From an uncultured Ectothiorhodospiraceae bacterium (lineage in GTDB: Bacteria > Pseudomonadota > Gammaproteobacteria > UBA6429 > Thiohalophilaceae): a stretch of DNA of 64,000 bases. The stretch covers positions 1 to 64,000 of the forward strand of contig CAMYOL010000036.1 in the NCBI GenBank assembly GCA_947260005.1, given 5' to 3'. Position numbers and translations under genes: made by a program. A model generated the notes under the pieces. The model was not told where the DNA came from and searched no databases. It worked only from the letters and a program-made list of their open reading frames with translations. This document shows positions 50,447 through 57,735 of the stretch, in pieces; position 1 is the stretch's first letter, and each line of letters opens with the position of its first letter.

Positions 50447-51040
50447 ATGGTTAGGGATATGGGTAAGTTAGCCGACGCGCTATTTACGACGACTCAGCAA
50501 AAGGTGCTGGGGCTATTGTATACGCGCCCGGAAAAAAGTTTCTATACCAAAGAAATCATACGGTCTACGGGTATGGGGGTGGCGACCATTAAACGAGAGC
50601 TGGATCGTATGTTGGCAGCAGGCATCATTAGCATGACGAAAGTGGGTAACCAGCATCATTACATAGCTAACACAGAATGCCCGATATATGCTGAGTTGCT
50701 TGGTATGGTTAAGAAAACATTTGGGATTGTAGATGTCATCAAATCGGCACTTTTACCTTTTGCTGATCATATTAGCTGGGCATTTATTTTTGGATCAGTG
50801 GCAAGCGGTAAAGAAACATCCAGAAGTGATATTGATTTGATGATTATTGGTGATGTGGGTTTCACTGAAATCGCGTCTGACCTTTATGACGTGCAGGAGA
50901 TGTTAGGGCGGGAAATTAATCCAAAAATTTTCAGTAAAGAGGAATGGATGCAAATGAAGAATAGAAAAGATGCTTTTATAAAGGAAATCCTGGCAAAACC
51001 ACGAATGGATGTGATAGGTGATGCAAGTGAGCCTGGATAA
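50447..51040 (+). CDS. HTH-nucleotidyltransferase (MNT-type antitoxin)
   Basis: A 197-aa protein with an N-terminal winged helix (QQKVLGLLYTRPEKSFYTKE, GVATIKRELDRML) and a C-terminal minimal nucleotidyltransferase domain with intact motif GSVASGKETSRSDIDLMI. In MNT-HEPN modules the MNT protein adenylylates and silences the HEPN ribonuclease. The start may be ATG 50447 or 50459 (MGKLADAL); no good ribosome site decides. It overlaps the next gene by about 20 nt, and an operator-like repeat precedes it. Confidence 0.85.
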   Translation: MVRDMGKLADALFTTTQQKVLGLLYTRPEKSFYTKEIIRSTGMGVATIKRELDRMLAAGIISMTKVGNQHHYIANTECPIYAELLGMVKKTFGIVDVIKSALLPFADHISWAFIFGSVASGKETSRSDIDLMIIGDVGFTEIASDLYDVQEMLGREINPKIFSKEEWMQMKNRKDAFIKEILAKPRMDVIGDASEPG

Positions 51041-51467
51041 TTTAGTCGGTAATACACTAGAGAAAATTGAACCCGATGCCTCCGTTATAAAGCGTTTAAT
51101 TTCAGCGGCAGAGCGTAATATAGCCGATGCACATGTAAAAGAAATAAGCTCAGAGAACCGGTTCGATGCGGCCTATAAAGCCATTATGCAATTAGCCAAT
51201 ACTGCGTTGCAGGCTAATGGATATAGGACACTTACCAGTAAACCCGGTCATCATATGACAATGATACAGGTGCTTAGCCAAACGGTTAATTTAGATAAAC
51301 AAACTGTAATCGTTCTGGATGCGCTGAGAAAACAACGCAATGTCGCTGATTACTCTGGAGATATCGTAGCAGATAGTACAGTTAAGGAATGTATCTCACA
51401 TGCGGAGGGTTTATTAAACAAAGTTAAGCAGTGGTTAAAAGATAACAAACCTGACTTGATTGAATGA
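51021..51467 (+). CDS. HEPN-domain protein (putative toxin)
   Basis: A 148-aa all-helical protein overlapping the MNT gene. The segment FDAAYKAIMQLANTALQANG and a late LRKQRNVADYSGDI match HEPN-type helices with an RN-x-x-DY catalytic-like site rather than the classical Rx4-6H. HEPN partners of MNT proteins are usually RNases. Pairing is supported by the overlap and order. Confidence 0.75.
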   Translation: MQVSLDNLVGNTLEKIEPDASVIKRLISAAERNIADAHVKEISSENRFDAAYKAIMQLANTALQANGYRTLTSKPGHHMTMIQVLSQTVNLDKQTVIVLDALRKQRNVADYSGDIVADSTVKECISHAEGLLNKVKQWLKDNKPDLIE

Positions 51468-51621
51468 TCAAAGTTATGTTGAGCGAATAAATGAGCGCAG
51501 CTGAAATAGTAAACAAAGTCTGAACTACACCCACATCTTGAAGTAGTAGCATAGTGGGGTCAGGATGCCGTTTACTCAGTTTTTTGGACAATTTAATTAA
51601 GCCACGATTATCCAGTCAGCA

Positions 51622-51696
51622 GTGTCAGGTCTTGAAATGCCACATTCCAGAATTAAATTATCATTCACTATTGGTTGAAAGACGATATTGGAATAA
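51622..51696 (+). repeat. 74-bp spacer repeat, copy 1, ending in ATTGGAATAA
   Basis: It starts GTGTCAGGTCTTGAAATGCC, contains CACATTCCAG and ends ATTGGAATA (ATTGGAATAA at 51687-51696). It matches 53281-53354 over 74 bp without gaps. The inner ATTCCA and TGGAAT are inverted. It stands directly before the TPR-like gene. Confidence 0.9.
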
Positions 51697-51718
51697 CTTA
51701 TAAAATTTGAAAGTGAAT

Positions 51719-53059
51719 ATGCTAACTGAGAATAAAATTAAAGAAATCCATGATGCTGCCAATGGAGCATCAAGTTGCGATGAAGTTTTGGAACTATTGG
51801 CTCCTTTACTAAGCGTACAGGCCCATCAGGTAAACGTTGTGGATGCTTTGATTGATGTGATTATTGGCGGTAGTCTCAGCATCGAGCAATCTGCGGATAT
51901 TTTATCAAAGATTTACGAAGCACATTACGAGAATGATGACATCGTGGTACTTATCGGATCTGCGATGGAAGCAGCACGCGATGTCGATCTTCTGAACGCA
52001 CCCCCTCCGGAAGCGGAGATTTTCGTCAATCTTATACAACGACTATCCGAAATTTCCCTCAAAACCAAAGGAAAGGATGAGGAAGTGGCCGTGATTGAAG
52101 TCTTATCTTCTACAGCGCGTCTAATGGCTCGCCAATATGATGGCTTGGCAGAAAGAAGTTATTCCCGATTGGTTGAACTACTACCCGACACCTGTTGGGC
52201 GCACTACAACCAAGGTCTATTCTTTAAAACCCGAGGACGTTTTGCAGAAGGGGTGAAGACGAATCAGAAAGCAATTGCGCTTTCGGATTCAGAAAAAGAA
52301 AGTTATCAATGGAATTTAGGTATATGTGCGACAGGCGCGAACGAAGGAGAAATTGCATTAAGCGTATGGAAAGCGATGCAGCAAAAGATTGAAATGGGCC
52401 GTTTTGACCTACCAGAGGGGCGGTATCCATCGAGTAAAGTTCGTCTCGCTGAACGTCCTTTAGCGATGCGTGATGCGCATAAGGATGATCCCGGTCTCGA
52501 AGAAACGATTTGGATAGAACGATTGAGCCCATGTCATGGCATTGTACGAAGTGTTATGTATCGGGACTTAGGTACCGATTACGGCGATGTCATTTTAATA
52601 GATGGTGCCCCCATCACATACCATAAATATGGCGATGATGAGATACCCGTGTTTCCTCATCTCTCGACGCTGCGAAAACAAAATTACCAATTTTATCATT
52701 TTGCAGGAACGCAAGAATCGAAGGGTATCCTTGATGAAGTGAGTGAGGACCTTGAGGAAGATGCAATCGTTTATTCTCATACAGAGAATTTCAGAATATT
52801 GTGTTCGACGTGTTGGCGCAATGAAAGCATTGACCATGAACATAGCGACACCGAAGAAAAGCACGTGGTAATCGGGCGCATTGCAGCCCCGCCATCCATC
52901 GCGCCGGATAATCTTCTCAGACAAATTGACCGTGCGCTAAAAGATATGCCCGAGAATAGAATATTTTCGCCTGATCTTTGTCGTGCTGCAGGTCAAGACG
53001 ATAGGGCGATAATTGAAGAACGAAGATACAACTTGCTTTATGAAACAACGAATGAATAG
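51719..53059 (+). CDS. TPR-like hypothetical protein
   Basis: A 446-aa cytoplasmic protein I do not recognise. The N-terminal half is helical; residues about 155-225 form TPR-like pairs (CWAHYNQGLFFKTRGRFAEG, KESYQWNLGICATG). The C-terminal half contains LSPCHGIVRSVMYRDLGTDY and FRILCSTCWRN. The ATG at 51719 is preferred over upstream TTG or GTG. It is flanked exactly by the two 74-bp repeats, so gene plus repeat looks like one transferable unit. Confidence 0.65.
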   Translation: MLTENKIKEIHDAANGASSCDEVLELLAPLLSVQAHQVNVVDALIDVIIGGSLSIEQSADILSKIYEAHYENDDIVVLIGSAMEAARDVDLLNAPPPEAEIFVNLIQRLSEISLKTKGKDEEVAVIEVLSSTARLMARQYDGLAERSYSRLVELLPDTCWAHYNQGLFFKTRGRFAEGVKTNQKAIALSDSEKESYQWNLGICATGANEGEIALSVWKAMQQKIEMGRFDLPEGRYPSSKVRLAERPLAMRDAHKDDPGLEETIWIERLSPCHGIVRSVMYRDLGTDYGDVILIDGAPITYHKYGDDEIPVFPHLSTLRKQNYQFYHFAGTQESKGILDEVSEDLEEDAIVYSHTENFRILCSTCWRNESIDHEHSDTEEKHVVIGRIAAPPSIAPDNLLRQIDRALKDMPENRIFSPDLCRAAGQDDRAIIEERRYNLLYETTNE

Positions 53060-53451
53060 TTGGTTAATAAGAGATAGCATTCATAGTTACTGGGGAATCA
53101 CCTAAACTAGGCACCCAATGGTGTCTGACCCCATTGCTCTGAAATAGTGGGAAGCCGTGGATGTATTTACTGATACCGCATGATGAGATCAATGAATCAC
53201 GCAAATTGGTTGACTATGAAAAATTTATTAGAAAATGATTCAACTTTTCTGCGTTGAGAAAATATTGAGAAAATAACGGTGTCAGGTCTTGCAATGCCAC
53301 ATTCCAGAAATAAATAAATGTTTGCTATTGGCTGAAAAGCGACATTGGAATACTGCCGGAGATGTTGATAGTGATATTATATAGAGAAATAACAAGTACG
53401 GCTAACTATGCAATGAATTTAGGTCTTAAGCTTTAATATTTGAGGTATACC
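53060..53451. other. spacer before the GspG-like gene
   Basis: A 390-bp spacer with no gene. It includes copy 2 of the 74-bp repeat (53281-53354), and GTCTGACCCC near 53129, a GGTCAGA-type fragment. Confidence 0.6.
53281..53354 (+). repeat. 74-bp spacer repeat, copy 2
   Basis: Same length and frame of matches as copy 1 (GTGTCAGGTCTTGCAATGCC ... ACATTGGAATA). The core ATTGGAATA is at 53346-53354. Confidence 0.9.
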
Positions 53452-54036
53452 ATGAGAGCCATTATATTTAGCATTTTATTTTCGCTTAGTACTAGTATAA
53501 GCGCATGCCCTGAACTAAGCGAAATCAGCGACTATCTAGCCAATGGAAATATAGAGGGTATTGAAGGCGCACTAGCTTGCGGGTTCGATATTCACAGAGA
53601 AGGTGATAAGGCGCTGTATATAGCAATTAAAAATCAACAAAAAGAGATGGAAGTATTCTTGCGGGCTAAAGGCTTAAAAGATAATGCCAAGTATGTACAA
53701 AATTTTTGGTTAAGCAACCTTAATAGTGCGAAGTCATTAAAAATCTATGCACAAAGATATCGCTTAAATAATTACAAATCACTTAATGTCGAATCTTGGA
53801 GGGAAGAGCTCAGCCGATATTTAGAAAAACTAGGCGAGGATAAAAAGAAACTATTTGACTCGTGGGGGCATCCTTTTATATACACAAAAACCAACAAGAG
53901 CGATAAAATAACAATGGCTTTTTGTAGTCTCGGCAAAGATGGTAAGGTGGGTGGTGAATTATATAACCGTGATATATGTTCTAGCGATGATTATGAAAGA
54001 ATAAAGAAAGATTTAAAAAGAATTGGATATTTTTAA
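53452..54036 (+). CDS. secreted protein with GspG-like C-terminus
   Basis: A 194-aa exported protein; GAGGT before ATG 53452 sets the start, and a signal peptide ends near SISA. Residues 25-75 look like one degenerate ankyrin-type repeat pair (LANGNIEGIEGALACGFDIH, ALYIAIKNQQKEMEVFL). The C-terminus (DSWGHPFIYT, FCSLGKDGKVGGELYNRDIC) closely resembles the calcium-binding tail of type II secretion pseudopilin GspG, but without the pilin helix. Two cysteines sit where the fold could be stabilised. Function unknown. Confidence 0.68.
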   Translation: MRAIIFSILFSLSTSISACPELSEISDYLANGNIEGIEGALACGFDIHREGDKALYIAIKNQQKEMEVFLRAKGLKDNAKYVQNFWLSNLNSAKSLKIYAQRYRLNNYKSLNVESWREELSRYLEKLGEDKKKLFDSWGHPFIYTKTNKSDKITMAFCSLGKDGKVGGELYNRDICSSDDYERIKKDLKRIGYF

Positions 54037-54100
54037 GTGCTAGGTACATAGTAAATCTTCCGACGCGATGAGAAAAGCGTGCTTGAGCCTTAAGATATTT

Positions 54101-54194
54101 GGGGTCAGAGTAAAATTACGATGTAATAAGGGAAAAACTTTTTACTCTGCCCTATTTATTAACTTTTCCTGGCCGGGAAAGAACATTGGGATAA
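54101..54194 (+). repeat. GGGGTCAGAGTAAAAT spacer ending in ATTGGGATAA
   Basis: The spacer starts with GGGGTCAGAGTAAAATTA and contains TTTTACTCTGCCC, an inverted partner, so it can fold. It ends AAAGAACATTGGGATAA (core 54185-54194, one mismatch to the other sites). Confidence 0.8.
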
Positions 54195-54254
54195 TGAAAT
54201 AGATACATCTGGATATTTAAATTTATCACCAGATTAAGTGTAAAGAGAGGAAGT

Positions 54255-54638
54255 ATGAGGCAAATATTTATATTCTTGGTGTTTTTAGGGTTTCCATATA
54301 CAGTATCGTCAAAAGAACGTATCAAACCGTTTTCAAATCCACAAATATGTAAAGCAGGTATTGCTACGAGTGTTTTTAGAAAAGTAAAAGGCATCAAGAC
54401 TATATCGTCACAAAATAATATTGTAAAAATTTCATACGTTAAAAGTGATGGTGAAAAATACACTTACACATGCAAAATACAAGAAAAGGAGATTCTGTGG
54501 AAGGATCGATATATGCAAGACTGGAACAAAAATATCAAACTTTTCTATCAGATATCATCTGATGGTAAAGTTTTAAAAATTAATGCTGCATTTTTTAGTG
54601 ACAAAATATCGGAGTCATATACTAATTCTGACTTTTAG
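54255..54638 (+). CDS. small secreted protein of an accessory-gene family
   Basis: A 127-aa exported protein with GAGAGGA before the start and a signal peptide ending near VSS. The mature part has ICKAGIATSVFRKVKGIKTI, then KISYVKSDGEKYTYTCKIQ and EILWKDRYMQDW. From memory, similar CKAAIA...SYxRxxDGxxWxYxCK proteins occur in chromosomal integron cassettes of marine gammaproteobacteria. Function unknown. Confidence 0.65.
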   Translation: MRQIFIFLVFLGFPYTVSSKERIKPFSNPQICKAGIATSVFRKVKGIKTISSQNNIVKISYVKSDGEKYTYTCKIQEKEILWKDRYMQDWNKNIKLFYQISSDGKVLKINAAFFSDKISESYTNSDF

Positions 54639-54665
54639 CAAATTGAGCAACAGCAGATATATATA

Positions 54666-54846
54666 GCATGTTTTTGATAAGGAATGTTCCTGTTCGAACA
54701 TTGATGGCTATGTCTGGCTTATTCGAGGAGCAATTTCAGGATGGCAGAAGAGGACTGAAGGAGGTAAGACGATCCAGGTGGCAATCGCAAGCACTGGGAA
54801 GTACGAGCACATCTTGGGCGCTAATAATGTTCGTATTGTTCGGTAG
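54666..54846 (+). pseudogene. 3' fragment of an unidentified gene
   Basis: Without a start codon, a frame open from about 54666 encodes NIDGYVWLIRGAISGWQKRT, then KTIQVAIASTGKYEHILGAN and a stop at 54844-54846. Composition looks coding. The upstream part of the gene is missing. Confidence 0.45.
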
Positions 54847-54935
54847 AATAAAAAGACTATTATTCAAAAATAGTATGGACTTGATCGTTCTTGCGTAGCG
54901 CAACTTATGCGTTACGTTGATGTCTGTTGCTGACT

Positions 54936-54954
54936 GATAAAGACATTGGAATAA
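54936..54954 (+). repeat. ATTGGAATAA element before the GH13 gene
   Basis: GATAAAGACATTGGAATAA; core at 54945-54954. The downstream bases (ATTATAAATT) resemble those after the first site (CTTATAAAATT). Confidence 0.85.
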
Positions 54955-55007
54955 ATTATAAATTACAGAAGTAGTAATGGACTAACATAAATGCGAGGGA
55001 CTCGAGA

Positions 55008-56840
55008 ATGGAACCACTTTTCCATATTAAAGAGCGGTTAGGTGCGTGGCAAATTGATGGCGATGATCAGAAAGGCAAGATTCAATTCAAGCTGTTCTTT
55101 CCGTCTGGTTTTGATCCGCAGATTCAAGCTATTCGCGTAGCAGGTGACTTCCAATCTGCGCTTGGCGGCACTGACTGGGATTTTACCGGCGGCCTTGAAA
55201 TGACACAGACCATTCAAGCAGAAGGTGCATTTTGGACTGTTGCCACTCAACCACTCCCAGCCCGTTATTACGAATACAAGTACGTGGTTACCTTTAGCAA
55301 CGGCGAGATACGCATCGTCAGTGACCCCTACGCACGATACGGTGGAAGCGATCATCAAAATGCTGCCATTGTGGTTGGTGGAAGCCAACCGGGACAGAAT
55401 GTAGTAAAGCCCCTGGCTTCTCGCAAACATTTGCGTGACCTGGTCATCTATGAAATGCATGTCGATGATTTTACCGACGAGTATCGTGGTGAACGCGCAC
55501 CGCTTGACGCAGTAAAAGACAAGCTCGACTACTTAACCCTACTCGGAATCAATGCCATTCTATTCATGCCTTGGACGGCATGGAAAAATCGAGACTTTGA
55601 CTGGGGTTACGAACCGTATCAATACTTCGCTGTCGAGTATCGTTATGCTAATGACCTTAATCATCCATCGGAGAAGATATCCTGGTTAAAGCAACTTGTT
55701 ACGGCATGTCATCAGCGCGGTATCCATGTGATTTTTGACGGTGTGTTTAATCACGCCAGCCTCGACTTTCCCTATAAGTTCATGTATCTCAATCCCGATG
55801 ATTGCCCTTACACAGGGACATTCGCAGGTGAGTTTAGCGGGCTTCAGGACTTGAATTTTAATAATGAATGTACGCAGAATTTTATCCGAGACGTGTGCCT
55901 GTACTGGATTGACACGTTCAAGATTGACGGCATTCGTTTTGACAACACCACCAATTATCATCGCGATGGGGACGCGAAAGGGATTCCGCAGCTCTTACAG
56001 GACATTCAATCGTTTCTTGACCTACGCGGCGAAACTAACTTCTCTATGACGCTTGAGCACCTCGATATATCGGCAGCTCAAATCACCAACAATACTAAGG
56101 CAACCAGTTATTGGGACAACGCATTGTATCAGTACTGCTTTAACTCCCTGTGGGAGGAGAAAATTGATTCCAGGTTCATGAGCGCATTAAATAACAATCG
56201 CTACTTAAATGCCGACAAGGTCACCACACAGTACCTTGGCAATCACGATCATTCTCACGTAAATTGGCAAGCAGGGGCTCGAGACAATCTTGGAGCGTTT
56301 CGCTGGTATAAGACGCAACCTTACGTGATTGCACTGCTTACATGCCCTGGTGCGCCAATGATCCAAAATGGTCAAGAGTTTGGTGAAGATCATTGGATTC
56401 CCGAAAATGACCACAGCACTGGTCGCCGCGTACTGCCACGTCCTTTACATTGGAAATTCTTACGGGACGATATTGGTAAAACGTTGAGCGGTCTTTACAA
56501 ACGGCTCATTGATATTCGGATGCAATTTTCTGCGTTGCGCTCCAGCAACTTCTATCCTGGAGAGTGGGAGGAATGGCAGAAACGTTTCAATCCAGAAGGC
56601 TTTGGTATCGACACTGAAAAACAGATAGCAATCTATCATCGCTGGGGCAATGACGCAGATGGAAAACTACAGCGCTTCATCATAGTACTGAATTTTTCTG
56701 CTACCGAACAGGACGTTAATGTGCCATTCTCTGCAAACGGTGAGTGGGAAGACGTTATCAGTGGTTGGAGACCATATGTGCAAAACCATCGACTCAATTT
56801 TCAGGTCGGTGCTCATTGGGGGCACGTGTTTTTTCAGTGA
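55008..56840 (+). CDS. GH13 alpha-amylase family glycoside hydrolase with CBM48-like domain
   Basis: A 610-aa cytoplasmic protein, no signal peptide. An N-terminal CBM48-like sandwich (IRVAGDFQSALGGTDWDF, YEYKYVV) precedes the TIM barrel. The four conserved regions are FDGVFNH, GIRFDNTTN (nucleophile Asp312), LEHLD (acid Glu350) and GNHDHS (Asp414). The architecture fits branching or debranching-type enzymes more than secreted amylases; the reaction cannot be fixed. It lies alone between two ATTGGAATAA sites, unusual for a glycogen gene. Confidence 0.88.
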   Translation: MEPLFHIKERLGAWQIDGDDQKGKIQFKLFFPSGFDPQIQAIRVAGDFQSALGGTDWDFTGGLEMTQTIQAEGAFWTVATQPLPARYYEYKYVVTFSNGEIRIVSDPYARYGGSDHQNAAIVVGGSQPGQNVVKPLASRKHLRDLVIYEMHVDDFTDEYRGERAPLDAVKDKLDYLTLLGINAILFMPWTAWKNRDFDWGYEPYQYFAVEYRYANDLNHPSEKISWLKQLVTACHQRGIHVIFDGVFNHASLDFPYKFMYLNPDDCPYTGTFAGEFSGLQDLNFNNECTQNFIRDVCLYWIDTFKIDGIRFDNTTNYHRDGDAKGIPQLLQDIQSFLDLRGETNFSMTLEHLDISAAQITNNTKATSYWDNALYQYCFNSLWEEKIDSRFMSALNNNRYLNADKVTTQYLGNHDHSHVNWQAGARDNLGAFRWYKTQPYVIALLTCPGAPMIQNGQEFGEDHWIPENDHSTGRRVLPRPLHWKFLRDDIGKTLSGLYKRLIDIRMQFSALRSSNFYPGEWEEWQKRFNPEGFGIDTEKQIAIYHRWGNDADGKLQRFIIVLNFSATEQDVNVPFSANGEWEDVISGWRPYVQNHRLNFQVGAHWGHVFFQ

Positions 56841-56841
56841 G

Positions 56842-56896
56842 TATTCCATTGGCCCGAAGACATCATTAAAATCGGGTAAAAAGAACATTGGAATAA
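56842..56896 (+). repeat. 54-bp imperfect palindrome ending in ATTGGAATAA
   Basis: Outer arms TATTCCA (56842-56848) and TGGAATA (56889-56895) plus inner CCCGA (56853-56857) and TCGGG (56872-56876) form a two-step hairpin with the core ATTGGAATAA at 56887-56896. The nested-arm layout recalls attC sites, although the boxes differ. Confidence 0.85.
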
Positions 56897-56930
56897 ACTC
56901 ATGAGAGCGATCAAAAGGATATAATAATTT

Positions 56931-57638
56931 ATGGCTTCAAGTAAACCAAAAGTATTTATTTCATACGCCCGCGAAGACAGTAACCAAGCTGAAAAACTGT
57001 ATGCGGACTTAATGAGCGCTGGGATTGATACCTGGTTAGACACGAAAAACATTCCTCCTGGTATCGAATGGGCTACGGCTATTCGAAAGGCTATCAATGA
57101 CAGCAGATACTTCTTGGCGTTGCTTTCAAATAACTCTGTAGAAAAGCGTGGGCATGTTCAAAAAGAGCTTAGAGCTGCTCTAGAGATACTTGATGAGTTC
57201 CCTGAAACACAAGTTTACCTTATACCGATCCGATTGGAAGCGTGTACTCCTAGTTTTGAGCGTTTAACTCGATTGCAGTGGGTGGATCTATTTCCATTAT
57301 GGGAACAAGGAGTTGATAGGATATTGTGGGCAATTCAATATTCATCGTCGAATGAAGGGGATGACACAGATAGTCTCAATTCGTTTATTTTATCACATAT
57401 CGACACGAAGACATTTGAAATACCTGAGATCTGGGGAGATAAATACGCGAAAATTACTTGGTGGTACGACGATGATGAGGAAGTCTATATCACATGGGAT
57501 CCCATATTACGGAAAGTAGAAAAAATCCATAGCGGTCCTATGGGAAACAAATGGTCTGGACCACATGAGCTCACCGAGTATGACCGGAAGAGGGTAAAAG
57601 AGTATTTATTGACGAGCCTAAAGCAACCTCTATCTTGA
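56931..57638 (+). CDS. TIR-domain protein
   Basis: A 235-aa protein with an N-terminal TIR domain (residues 6-135): KVFISYAREDS, LMSAGIDTWLDTKNIPPG and LALLSNNSVEKRGHVQKEL, whose Glu79 is the candidate NADase catalytic residue. The C-terminal 100 residues (ITWWYDDDEEVYITWDPI) are unassigned. Bacterial TIR proteins often act in NAD-depleting defence; no partner sensor lies beside it, so the role is open. It sits between two ATTGGAATAA sites. Confidence 0.85.
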   Translation: MASSKPKVFISYAREDSNQAEKLYADLMSAGIDTWLDTKNIPPGIEWATAIRKAINDSRYFLALLSNNSVEKRGHVQKELRAALEILDEFPETQVYLIPIRLEACTPSFERLTRLQWVDLFPLWEQGVDRILWAIQYSSSNEGDDTDSLNSFILSHIDTKTFEIPEIWGDKYAKITWWYDDDEEVYITWDPILRKVEKIHSGPMGNKWSGPHELTEYDRKRVKEYLLTSLKQPLS

Positions 57639-57713
57639 TATTTATGATAGATTTTTTCAACTAGAGCAGGTGTTATATGTGAAAATATTTAAAGGAAATA
57701 CCCACATGTTGTC

Positions 57714-57732
57714 GGAAAAGATATTGGAATAA
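57714..57732 (+). repeat. ATTGGAATAA element directly before the ankyrin gene
   Basis: GGAAAAGATATTGGAATAA; core 57723-57732, only three bases before the ATG at 57736. That spacing rules out a promoter role for this gene. Confidence 0.85.
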
Positions 57733-57735
57733 AGT

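Noticed and set aside
54668-54898. 76-codon rightward ORF starting MFLIRNVPVRTLM
   Set aside because: The coding-like sequence lies in a different frame (54666-54846) with no start, so this ORF is a shadow of a gene fragment.
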